From assembly GCA_019648995.1 (NCBI GenBank), contig BLXT01000981.1, positions 901,270-965,269 on the forward strand: 64,000 bases of DNA, in the 5' to 3' direction. This stretch comes from Plakobranchus ocellatus. Its lineage: Eukaryota > Mollusca > Gastropoda > Plakobranchidae. The position numbers were made by a program, and so were the translations under genes. Shown here one piece after another: positions 24,401-36,800 of this stretch. Positions within the stretch are counted from its first letter, which is position 1, and each line of letters begins with the position of its first letter. The notes below the pieces were generated by a model. The model had not been told where the DNA came from, did not search any database, and worked only from the letters and a program-made list of their open reading frames with translations.

Positions 24401-25040
24401 CCGTTGGCATTAACAATTAAATGGAGACAATAGTGGGATTGCCGACAGCAAAAATGTTTTAGTGTCTAACTTTCGCAGTGAAGTAAAATCTAGGTCCTAA
24501 ATTTAGATGTTGAATTGAAGCTGCAGATGTTGGACATATAATTATCTGATCTGTGAAGTAAATAGTAGGCTCATAGTTTTTTTTTGACCAGGTCAGATTC
24601 ATTTTTTGCATTGAAGAGAAATGGGGAAAGCTTATTTTTCCATAATTTTTTTTTATCTGCTAGGGAGTTAGAGCATCCAAAAAGCAGCTCAATCTTTGAA
24701 CAAGACTATTATTAATTATTTAAAATAGCAGGTAGTAGAACAACTACTTTACAAATAATGTATAAGTTTAGTCTTTATTCCCTCAATCCAAGACTATGTC
24801 CTAGGGATGATAAACACTGCAGCCGCATGCAATGAAACGGTATGTCATGCGACTTCCCGATTCCGTGAATGTATGCCATTGACAATTTGTGCTTAAACTG
24901 TTGCTTTACAGATTACACAAATAAATATAAAGAACAAAAAAAAAAAATTGACATTGTCTTCCCTGATGATTGAATAGTTTTATGAGACTTACTAAAAACA
25001 CAATAACATAATGGTGGCTTGATCTAGATGAATTTACACA
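21440..25040. other. Intergenic region without supported genes
   Basis: AT-rich DNA between the two convergent genes, with poly-A/T tracts and an assembly gap. No exon-like open frame or recognised repeat was found apart from a minor CTAG cluster near 24130-24200. Confidence 0.5.
22085..22120. other. Assembly gap (36 N)
   Basis: A run of N in the intergenic region. Open frames crossing it are not meaningful. Confidence 1.
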
Positions 25041-25042
25041 TA

Positions 25043-25865
25043 CAGTAGACCACACCTAAACCGAAAACGGCTAAACCAAAAAGAATTTGAAGAGCTTTCT
25101 GTTTTTCCTATTATTCTTTGTTATTAAACATGCGGTAAACCGAAAGCCTTTGCTGCCTTACTATCGCTAAAGCGAATTAAAAACCAGAAAAGCCCAGTCA
25201 CTGTCCAACCGACACATAAAAAAATCTTTTTTTTTTCTATTTTTGTACCCACCTTGCCCTTCCCTTTCTTTCTCGCATTATTCCATGCAAACCTAATACT
25301 GTTACCGGTACCTCACACTACAGACGGCCAGGCCCGATGTCTGGCTAGGTCTAGGTCTACTGCATACACCTGCCCATCCCTTCTCTTCCACTACTCAGTT
25401 AAGCAGCGGGGCCGTGCCAGACACTCCCCCCATGTCTACCGCTAAGCTAAGCAAACACTGTTACATCACAGCCGGTAATAAAGCCATCTCTTTTGTTGAG
25501 AACTTCAGTAGGGGAAAACATAGGTGATGATTAAATTGTAAAAGTAGAGACTTCAGGACCGGAAAACTTACTTAAGCAATGATGAAATTATGAAAGCTCT
25601 ATTAGTCTACATCGATAACACTAAAAGGCGCAAGAACCTTTTAACTGAAAAGGAAATAGAAAGAGATAGAGAAATGGATAAAAAAGAGAGAAAGCTTCGT
25701 GGATAGGCCTGTTCATTCACATTGTGGTGTGACGATGGGAGAGATTGATTTAACTTAATATTTTGGAAGCTGGTCACTCCCCTTTATTAATCTTACTTAT
25801 GCGCTATGCTTAAACCAAAATAGAAATCATACTCCCTAGAATTTCGGTTTAAACGTGTTCCACTG
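25043..25865. mobile_element. Non-autonomous pogo/Tigger-like DNA transposon (MITE type)
   Basis: Terminal inverted repeats begin CAGT: the left end 25043-25066 and the right end 25865-25842 match at 19 of 24 positions, both closing in TAAACCGAAA. TA dinucleotides at 25041-25042 and 25866-25867 are the target duplication expected for the pogo/Tigger branch of Tc1/mariner. Further taaaccgaaa-like motifs recur inside. The 823-base interior has no credible transposase, so mobility would have depended on an autonomous relative. Confidence 0.8.
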
Positions 25866-26639
25866 TATCTCATAAACGATGCAAGATAAGAAAATATTAA
25901 ACATGAAATATGACGATTCAACGATCAAATTTGCTTTGGGCGATTGAAAAACAGGGACTCACGAGACAAATAGTTTTGCATTTTCAAATTATCTGTAAAC
26001 ACATATATGATTTTTATACAAGCACAATAAACTTAAATATGCATACATATTTCATGGAAATTGAGAGAGCAGGGAGGAAAAAAAAAGCATGCTGTTTGCT
26101 TTTAAAGAGATAATTACATATAGAAAAGGGAACGTTAATATAAAAAACTAAGAGAAATACTAGCAGTGCATTTCAAAAGCAAGATGGTTATACTTACAAT
26201 CTTTATTTGATTCAAACAACAACAAAAATTGATGATAATAAAAAGTACTTTATGTCTAGTAATAACAGCAAATGGGCACTGATTTTTGTGTTACGTTTTG
26301 AATTATAAAAGAGCTGTTATACAAACAGCTATTTGTGAGCCATGCTGTGAAACCTGGATAAGACTAGGTTAAAGATGTATCGTAACTTTCTAAAGATTTT
26401 AGATGGGGGTTTTTTTTTGTGTTCTCTTAAACTATCATAAGTGGTGCTACCAATATTGCCTTATTCTGATTTTAGCAAAATAGGCAAAACCCATTTTTAA
26501 ATACATCATTTCATGAATCATCATCTGTCTGGTACATAATTTTGTTTTAAGTGCTTGGCATTTTTTAAAAAATTAATAATTTCTAATATTGCTAGGCACT
26601 TTTTCATGATTACTAATTTCTAATATTGCTCAACTCAAG

Positions 26640-26875
26640 CTTATTTTGGGACTGCCAGTCATTCAACTTGCCTAATGCTAAGTCGGCCAGGACGAGTGAC
26701 CATCCCCAGTACAACATTGCCTCAGGTTGCTGTTTACAAAAATGTGGGTGTAGCAGAGAAATGCCTGCAAAATATAAATGGTGTGAGAAATTTACTTATT
26801 TTATGCAGGGTAGAGGCAAACGATTTGAAACCATACATTTTTGGAAAGCTGAAACTCAGTGGCAGGTAATTAAGG
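26640..26875 (+). mobile_element. Possible degraded Tc1/mariner-pogo transposase fragment
   Basis: One frame contains VRNLLILCRVEANDLKPYIF, which resembles the segment after the first catalytic Asp in Tc1/mariner-pogo DDE transposases (xRxTVxLxxxADGxKLxPxxIFK), preceded by residues that loosely fit the upstream block. The match is short and shifted between frames, so it could be chance. It lies 780 bases from the TIR element above. Confidence 0.3.
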
Positions 26876-28729
26876 GCATTGTTTACTAGTTGGATAAATT
26901 TTATTTTTTATGATCAGTTTTGATCACATAAACAAGAGAAAAATCCAAATTGAAGGGTGAACATTAGTTTTTAAATCGACAAAGTAAACAAATGAAAATA
27001 AATCTGTTTTCAGAAAAGTTCAACAGATATATTGAAGGTAAGAGAAAACATTAGAAAAAGAATATTTGATTCTATCAATGTAACACACCCAATAAACATC
27101 CAGGTGAAAGAAATATTAGCTATTCGAGTTTGCTATAGATATTGTGGACTTGTACTCAAAACTGAAATAGGGCTAGACCTACTAGACCTAGTAGTATAAG
27201 TATTTAAAAATCAAAGTCTACTAGATACATGGCTGTACCAATTTTGTTTCCAGAGCTACTTGAATACTATAGTATCCTAGACACACACCACACCTTCACC
27301 CTTGAGTCTCTCTTTTCCTTTCCGGCCATGCCAGCATCTCATAAGCAAGGCAAGCTTTTCTTGATAGTAAGATAGGAGACCAAGCAACAACAAAAAATGC
27401 AAAACAGAGAGCTTACACCATGGACAATATAGTTAACAAAGCTATATTTTAGAAAAAGGAGAAGTAGGTGAGAAGGTATTATTGTATAATTGTATAAGAA
27501 ACAGGCAAAATAAGATGATCTGACCAAACAAGAAAACAATATTCAATCAGTTATTGTAAACATGATAGCATCGGTCTTAGGTATTTGCTCTAAAATTTGT
27601 ATGACAATAATGGTTGGCCTATGTTTCATCACCAATATCAGTAACAGACCACACCCTATGTGTCTAGTTCACACACAGTGCCTCTTTTATTCACAATAAC
27701 ATAGCTTATTAATACTGTAAAATCCTTAAATAAGCTGCAAGTTCATTCGTTGATGTTTATGGAAACATCCATCAAATACATTTTAATTTTTATAATGACC
27801 AAGACAGGACAAAATATTCCACAGAAAGGATACCTAGACCCACTTGGCTTATGAGCCATCCGGACCCTTCTTGTTTTACTAGGCAGGGAACAAGTAGATA
27901 GGGCTATGTTGCAAAGTTCACACACACACATACACATAAACTTTGGCTTATGGGCTGACCCCAAGCTACCTGACTTACATAAGATTTTTCTCCATAAGCC
28001 CAAAAAATTAGTCAGACAATATTGGCAACACCATGATGATTTGCAAGATGGAAACAATTAGGTTCATTCTCAAGACATAGTATTTCTTGTTGCCTGAGCT
28101 ACATGAATGCTCAATAACACCTTTGTGTTTTTTGTTGTTTTTTTCAGTCAGTATCCTACAATGCTCTGAATGTGTTAACCTTTACTAGGTATGAGTTGTG
28201 TCATTCACTTTGTTTATTTTGGGGCAAATTGATTGTTAGCAATTCTATCTAAATATTAAATTACAATTTGACCAGAAGGAAAGACAAAAAAATATATATA
28301 TATACTTATATAATTGTTACATAGAGTTTATTTTTGACATTGAAAAAAGACATTTTTTGTACAAAACAAGGATAAAATCTAAAAAAAAAACCTGTAATTT
28401 CATTCCCATTCCAGGTACAAATCTGATCAAAATTATAAATGGGATGTAAAAGATAATCTATAACAAATATTACATCAATTTCACGCAACCAGAAAAAATG
28501 TTGATTCATTTCTAGTACAACTAATTGGAAAAATAGAAACAGTTTTTAAAGTCTTCAAAGAAAAAAAAAGCCTTTCAATTGTCAAGCTGCAAAAAAAGTT
28601 CACAATATTTCAATGTAAGGCACTCACCTGCTATTGATCATGCTTCCTTGCCGAAAACATTTTTTTTTTAAATTTTGAGTAAAATTTACTAGTTTGCCTT
28701 GACTCCAATATCTTTCTTCTTTTTCTCTC

Positions 28730-28735
28730 TTTATT
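28730..28735 (-). terminator. Candidate polyadenylation signal for SKIC3
   Basis: AATAAA on the - strand, about 290 bases downstream of the SKIC3 stop codon and the first exact signal met. Cleavage would fall some 10-30 bases further down. Confidence 0.4.
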
Positions 28736-29020
28736 TTTAAACAAAAACGCTTACAAATGCTACTATGCAATTGAAGTTTTCACAATGAACACAAATCTGC
28801 ATGTGAGAAGACTTCGTAATTTTTTTTTTTAATTATTTGGCTTGAACAAAGTCAGATTCATATTATTCAAAGAATTTATATAGAAAAATATCTGTATCCG
28901 GGGAAATTCACATTAACCAAAAAGTTGGATTATCAAAATTCAGAGTAAGCAATAACAATAATATTATTTGCAAATACTTGTACAAAAAAAAAGGAAGAGA
29001 GTCCATTAATTATTCAGCAT

Positions 29021-32000
29021 TTAATGTTTCCCTTGCAGCAGCTTCTGGTAATGGACAGCAGTTAAATGATCCTGTTTAGCAGCAGCATCCTCTAGCAGAC
29101 CCTAAAATGGGTTTTAAAAAAGCAACAAACAAATTAATTTAATTACAGTATAGATTCGTTTCAGACTTAAGGGTATCAGGTTCAGGGTTTTTATTTCAGA
29201 GATAATCTGAACCACTCACATTTGAGCACAGATACAGATACAGGACATTTTGAAAGCACCATGGTTGATTTTTTGATTGCCATAATTTTCGAGTATCAGC
29301 ACCTTTAAAACAAAATTTTCTGCCACAACTGCTGTTTCTTGAAAAAAAAAAAAGAAAAAAAATAGATGTTCAACAAATTGTCAAATCCACATTTCTGGGA
29401 ACAAAATACAATATTTGTCAAAAATTAAAATACCTCAAATAAATATAAATATTTTTGCGACAATTGTTTTAAAATACTAAGTTAAATTATCTAGGTAGCA
29501 TTGATAGCCAACCCTGATTTGCCATTCACAGGGGAAAAGACGGGAGATTTATTGAGGAGTGAAATTGACATTTACTATTTTTTATGAGTATGCTCAGCAC
29601 ACAAAGAAAAAAGAATATTAATTTAAGTCAATTACTGGCTTACTCATTTTCCAAAATACTTCTCAAAAGTTTGATTTTAAAACCACATTTTTGGGCTATG
29701 AACTCTTGAAAGTGCATTCTTCTTATCCCTTATTTTTCTGACCAAGAAATTTCTTTTACATAATCAGTAATGCCTGAATAATATCTTTATTTTTCATTTT
29801 AATCTAAAAAAAACTTATGCATGAAATGTGCATATTTTAATAAACAAAATGAAGGAAATTTGTCATAACCATACTATGTGGCCCTTGTTCACTCTTTTTT
29901 GATAGCTAAGGCTTCTGGACCCCATGAGACCTTTGTGCATAATGACAGGCCGTGCCTATGTAAACCTTAATATAATAAATGTGACCCATCCACACAAGTT
30001 AAACCAATCTAGCTGTAAAGCAACGTGGACGAAAAGGCTATAGATATTGAGAACAATTTATATCTTAGGAATATTTCTCAGGGATCACCATTTGTGATGT
30101 ACACAAAACTTTTCTGATGCATCCAACTATCTTCAAATCCTTTGCTTTATATATAGCTGTTGAATCCTGACAAACAAATCATTTTGTGTGGATGGCTCAC
30201 ATAATGCGGTTTTTAGAAAATTTAAAGGTGATTTCTATTTTTCATAGGGCCACCAGCTCCTTAATTTATATACAGATTAAACATAATTATGTAAGAATTA
30301 TTACTGCTCTTACAAAAAGTTGAAAAAAAAAGCCATTGCTACCTTCACCATCTGTTGATCAGTCTCTTTCTTGGAATCCCACAGAATTGACACAAGCTCT
30401 TGTCTTAATATGGAACTAAGATAGCCCAGCTCTGTGGCTGTATCCACTTGATCTAATGCTGTTGCTAGATAGTGTTTAGCCAGCCTTTCGAATTATAAGG
30501 AAAAGAGTTATTAAAAATTGCTATAAAATGTCATACAACAGTGCACTGAATTAAGCAAATGAATGACGTCAAAATTTCCATATTTATGATCTTTTAATGG
30601 GGAAAAGCCAAAGATGCAACAGATAAGGTGTGTTTCAAACCCATTTATCATTGTCAGATGTAGCCTGCTTTCACTCAGGAGTTATGAAAAAATGCATACG
30701 ACAATTGACACAGCACTTTTAGATAACATTATGAGAGCTTTTTTACTTACACATGTTTTATTCATGCCAGAAGCATCTTAGAAAAATTTCCATTAAAAAA
30801 AACAAATTCACATCTTTCAAAAAAAATAACATGATTATTATGACATACGACAATTGATCTCCACCACTTTTCCCCCAACAACATTTAAATTTTTTTTGCA
30901 CATTAAAAAAAAAAAAATAAATAAAATGATTAAGCTTTTTCCTACCTTTTGTTATCTGGTGTGAATTTCATAGTTCGCAAAGCTTGAAGCAATGACACAA
31001 TTGGTGAATTCATCCCATTTTCTTTCAAAGACTTTACTGTATTCTCAAATGTACTTTCAGATGAAGGATTTTCCAGCTCCTGATTTAAAAAAAAAATGAG
31101 GGAAATTATGTAATTCATTTCATCAATCATAATCTTATGTTGAACAGCTGATTATACTCTAATCTAAATAAATAACGAAACAGTTAAAAGGCTCAGATTG
31201 CACAGATGAAAATGTAGAATCTTTCTCAAATATGTAATGGGGCCAGCAAAACCATGGCACATGGTGAAAATTTAAGATATTTCTATTTCCTAAATCTGCA
31301 GTGTTTTCTGAACATTATGTTTTTTGAATTTCTGTTGACATATCTTAATAAGAAGCTGAAATACTGCACTCTGAGGACAGAGAAACACATAAGTATAGAA
31401 ATGAGAAAATTGTGTTTGAAGTTTTTGCTTTTATTTTCCATCAGTCTCTCTTTTTCTTTTGTTCATAAAGCAATAAAATTGATTTTGTTGCATCAGGATA
31501 CATTTTAAGTCATTGTACATCAATAAACATTCAAAATAAATGTTTTTAAAAGTCATAAAGTTATCACTTGGTTTAATTGTACAATTTGTACAGGAAAAAT
31601 TGATGAACGAAGTTATTCTCATCTTTAGAAACAAACCATTCCATAGATACTTTTGACAGCATAATTCAATTTCTAAAAATTGTAAGACACATAATTGGCT
31701 GTATTTTGCCTGTTATATACGCATCACTTCCCTTGTATTTCTCAACTGTTTTATTAATTATATGTGGTCTATTTATTTGAAGACTGGACATACAGTTTCA
31801 TGGAAACTAAATCCAAACCTTGAGATCACCGCTCATGGTAGCTTGGATATATCATATCAATCAAACAAACTGGCTAAGACCAAAAGATTTCAGATAAGCC
31901 CCTTTCTCTTACCCTTTCAATTGACAAAAACTGAGTGCTTATCTCTCAAATTAAATCCATTTTTAAAAAAATGGTTTTTTGCTATTAAAAAAGCCTTTTG

Positions 32001-33101
32001 CAACTTGAAATGAAAAGATAAAAGGTTGTTACGATTTATAGGTACAGATTTATTTGAATTGGCAAATTAGTGGGGTAGATGACCCAGAGAATATAAAGAC
32101 ATAATTCACAGGAAAACCACTTTTTTAAAGAAAACGGACATAACATGACATCAAAAAAGGCCTTCAAAAACATCTTTAGACAAAAAAATAGTTAACTTTT
32201 TGAGTCATGAAAACTGAATAATTGAAGATTGGTTTTAAACAATAATATCAATTTCACTAGATATTGACCATGAAATCGCTGTATTGCCCGTAGCTCAAAA
32301 TAAAGCCCAGCCACATGTGCCGTGTTTTTGCAGAACGCATCACATTTGTATTTTTCGAAGCTTGTGTTTGTTGTTTTCTCTAAATACTGCAATTACTCTT
32401 TCTTAACATGTAAAATTGTAATTTAAAACATACTTTATTTTGGCATATTATAGCAATTCAACAATTGAATAATTATAAATTTTCTTCAGCTGTAATCTGA
32501 CTTCTAAACAATCCCTGCAAAATAAATTAAAAAAAAAAAGGTTGCCCTTACACTTACCATAAAACCTTTTGCTGCTTTCAAAGCAATTCTCTCTAGCAAC
32601 ACTTGCACTCTGTTGACCCTACAAAGTTATATATAGCATTAAAGATGTGTTTGAAAGGTAAAAGTAAAAAAAAAAGTATACAAAAACCGCACTGCCAGAA
32701 ACATATAAATAAGTTTAAGGATCCTGAAGATGCAATGGTGGTTGAAGGAAATGAAATAAATGTAATAAAAGAGTACAACCACCAACTCAAACTTATAAGA
32801 ACAAATTAAACAAAACAGATTATACATGACAATGTTTCGCCTTTAGGGCTTTATCAAGTAAAAAACATGACAATCACAAATAAAATGCTATAGATAGACA
32901 CTTGCTAAGGAAACCATCATGACATAAAAAATAAGCTTAATGTTGAAAATGCATTATTTGAGATGAAAAAATCTGTAAATGAAGAGCATTCTTAGAGGGT
33001 GTGTGAAAAAAAAAAAAAAATAAATAAAATTAAAAAAAAAAATAAATAAATAAATAANNNNNNNNNNNNNNNNNNNNNNNNNNNNNNNNNNNNNNNNNNN
33101 N

Positions 33102-33163
<62 letters not shown>

Positions 33164-33227
33164 TATACATAAAATATACACATATAAATATATAGAGGTA
33201 TACACATGCACACATACATACATACAT

Positions 33228-33260
<33 letters not shown>

Positions 33261-33422
33261 TACATATATGTATATATATATTATATAGAGAGAGAAATAC
33301 ATAGAATATCAATACACATACATGCAAATATATATGCATATACATCTACATGTGTATACAATTAAAGCATGTGTATTGTATTGTATGAACTATATTTGTG
33401 AATAATTAATTGTCTAATCCAT

Positions 33423-33488
<66 letters not shown>

Positions 33489-36400
33489 CGCTAAATTGAA
33501 CCCTCTCAAATAATTGAATAATATTGACGAGTTCAAGTTGAGCAGATAGGTAAAGAAAGGGACAATTTAAATTTCTTAAAGTAACAGGGTATTGTATCAG
33601 TTTATATCAATACAAAATTATAGAAACTAGTCTATCAGGCCACAGGTGAGAGGTAAATTGTTGTGTCGAAAACGAATGGCGTAAATCTATGGAAAAAGTT
33701 GACTGTTCATTTATATTCAGCCCTTGTGGTTCTGTTGTTTTTAAAGCGTGAATCCAAAACGTTTCTCAATTGAGTCTGCGGATGGTGTCAGAGTGTGGTA
33801 GGTGATTGATAGCGATAATATTGAGGTGTTGGATGTTATGATCAATAAGGTTGACCTTATAAATTTGAGTTGGTGGTTGTACTCTTTTGCTATATTTGAA
33901 AGGTAGCCGATGGCTTTTGCGGCACTAGTTACATAATTGTTTAGTTGTGATACTAAGGGTTTGTTTAGAAAATTGTGCTTGAGTGCAGACAACCAAATTC
34001 TCTGTGTAATGATAAAAAAATACATGGATTACCAGAGTACACATACAAGAAACAAACCATTCAGAAATGAATGCAAAAAAATACACCTGCAAAGTGAAAA
34101 ATGTCAAACCCTTTCTATTAATACTAAATTTACTTCAGTCAATAAAGCCTACTCAAGTTTTTTTTTTGTATGAATCATATACATATGATCTTAATCCATC
34201 CTGGCAAAACTGACAAAACTTTCGCAACATTTTGGCTTCAAATCTGTATGTATCTTTTGAAACTTTTAGAAACTAAGGTGTGTGTTTGTGTGTGTTTTGG
34301 TGGGTGGGTGAATGGGATTATCAATATTGAACATCAAATCTCAACCAGACAAAATAAGTTTTGAGAAGATTACTCACTCGCTATGCAAAGTGCTACTTTC
34401 AATGGCTGCACTCAAAAGAGATATTGCTTTTTCTGTGCCTTTCTCGATTTGTTGTAGAGAATTGTCAATCTATGAAAGCAAAAAGCAACACATAAAAGAA
34501 ATTTAAGTTATGCTGTGCTAAAGAGACATTTTTTTTTAAAGGTATAATTTGGCAGGAGTCAGCTATATATGGATTTAAAAATGTAACCAAAATGTAAAAT
34601 AGAGTGCTTAAATGGCCATACTTACCAAAAAAGACAACCTGTGTAAGCCATTTTCAGCCTTCATATCTGTGATAAACGAATGTGGTTCACTAGATAACAA
34701 TTGGGTCATAACTTTCCTGAAATCCTCAGTGCCTGAAAACTACAAGGTGAAGAAAAAGTTGTACCATGAAAAAAAAAAGGATAGTATTTTATCCAGCTAT
34801 TATAACATGATTTTTTTAAAAAGCAGGCCATTCTATATCAGATTTCTATTTATCAACTTTACAAAAGTAATATCAGAATACTATGAAGTTAGAGCTATCC
34901 TAAAAATATATATTTTTGTAAGTTACAATAATTGATTTGGATAGATAAGGTATAAATTCTAAAGATTGAGCTGAATGAAGTATAAATGTATGGTAAATGA
35001 AGAGAACGAGTACAATCTTCAAAATTATAAGATAAGGTACCAAAAAATTTGCCCAAGCTTTCATTACATGATACAATCAAATCATTGACAGCAACAAAAG
35101 TCACAATTATGATCAGAGGAAATATATTTTAAAAAACAATAATAACCTTTATTCAAAAGTTTTAATGGAAATATTGAAAAATATATACACAAATAGTGAA
35201 AAGAGATGAATTTTAAAAACATATTGAAATAAACAATATCAGGCCAAATGAATTCAAAAGAAAAAGTTGGGGATAAAAGATGAAAAAAAAAGAAGTAAGG
35301 CAGAAAGACAGTAGCGACAGAATAACAGAACCTAATCATAAAAGGAATTGGGAGAGGGTAAAGTGTCATAAACATGATACGTAGATATAGATATATACAG
35401 AGAAGTTGCATATAAGTAAGGTAAAATTGAAATAAAAGATTGCAATACTGTGCGAATTGACACACACAGAGAAAAAAAAACCAAATCTCTACCCCAAAAA
35501 GCATTATTTGTACAGATTGTTGCTATAACAAGCATAAATATATAATCATTATTTGGAAAATTTTATAAAATAAATATAAGCTCAGCCAGATTTCTACAAT
35601 GTTCAACTGTTGTTTCTGGTTTTATTTATTTATTATTTTTTTTGTGCATGTGTTTTTTGCTCAGTGTCATAAACATTTCCAAATCATTTCTTTCACTGAA
35701 AATGGTTTAGCAACTGTAGGTAAACGTTTGCAGTAAGAGTTTTGAAAAGGCATCCCTTTTTTTTTTAAATTTCCAATTGCTTCATTTTTCAGATCATTGA
35801 AAGGGTCATTTTTTTTATGTTGTTTTGTTTGTCTTATTCAAGACGAGTACATTTTTTACAAAGAAAAAAACAACCTTCAATGGATGCTTCAAGATTTTTT
35901 TCTATAAATAAAAAACCCCCACAAATTTTGCAGTGTGTAAACATTTGATCTAAGTGGATCATGTCACATAAAAGGTTAAATTTTTGTTGCAAAGACCTAC
36001 TATATTTTTATTGATACTTATTTCTACTTTTTTTGTTTCAAATTCTGCCAACGTATTATGTAAAAACAGTCCTCCAAAATATTTTTAAACTTCAACAATT
36101 TTTTTAAAAAGTGGAAATTTCTGTTTTTCTTAACATCCTAAAATGGTAAAAATAAGTTAACTTCAAATAAAAGAAAAATACCTTGTGATGATCCTCTTGA
36201 AATTGCTTCAAATAGTTTTCTGCAACATCAATTTTGTCTTGTAAAACTGAGTTTATCACGAGATGTTGAAGACACCAGCTATGAAGTGAATCACTTACAG
36301 ATTCTGAAGCAAAAAATAATAAATGCCAGTGCACAGTTAAAAACAAGCAGATAGCAGTGCTATAAGGACATCAAAGCATTTTAAATAGAATGTTTTCTCT

Positions 36401-36800
36401 CATGTGCCTTTGAGACAGCAAATCAACGTTATTCATTTAAAAACAATTTTTATTGCAGAATAAAAGATGGTATGAAACTCAAAGAAACAATAATACAATC
36501 AAAACTATCATCACCATCAACAAAACCATCTTCTACATTCCAAGCAATATCCTTGTCTGAATCCTCATCGTCTTATCATCAACATCACATTCTGTAAAAC
36601 AACAGACTTTGTTAGATTTATTTGTAAAGTACTAACTTCTAAAAATCTACTTTTGAGATTTAGGGACTCACCATTTAAGTAAAAACTGTGTAAGAGGCTT
36701 TCCTCAAATTTGAACAAATCTGACTTTCCATACAACGCCCTTTGAATTCTAGCTTCAGCATGTACAGCACAGGATAGGGTGGCTTGGGCAGAGATACAGC
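29021..36800 (-). CDS. SKIC3: SKIC3 exons 39-46: C-terminal TPRs and stop, residues about 1297-1587
   Basis: Exons: 36800-36672, 36303-36182, 34739-34626, 34469-34378, 32618-32558, 31079-30946, 30484-30343, 29101-29021. Exon 41 starts after AG at 34741-34740, which has a good pyrimidine tract and keeps phase 0; the next AG (tttcag) would put a stop in frame. Sequence conservation is lower here but length and arrangement fit TTC37, whose C-terminal TPRs hold SKIC2 and SKIC8. The protein ends YQKLLQGKH. Intron 42 (34377-32619) contains the Penelope-like relic and an N gap. Confidence 0.88.

Larger units (their letters stand above)
25868..29020. other. Intergenic region and putative SKIC3 3' UTR
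   Basis: Apart from the weak transposase-like patch, no gene is seen. The part nearest 29021 should be the SKIC3 3' UTR on the - strand. The first AATAAA on that strand is at 28735-28730, about 290 bases after the stop. Confidence 0.45.

Noticed and set aside
32954-33345. Overlapping 90-117-residue frames on the - strand
   Set aside because: They cross an assembly gap and A/TA repeats; the residues are Ile/Tyr/Phe runs from simple sequence.
34731-34741. Acceptor tttcag|gcactg for SKIC3 exon 41
   Set aside because: It gives a frame with an early TGA. The AG eight bases upstream in the reading direction keeps phase 0 and has the better pyrimidine tract.
35082-35504. 140-residue hydrophobic open frame on the - strand
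   Set aside because: It lies in SKIC3 intron 40, has an AT-driven Phe/Tyr/Leu composition with no recognisable domain, and no splice logic supports it.
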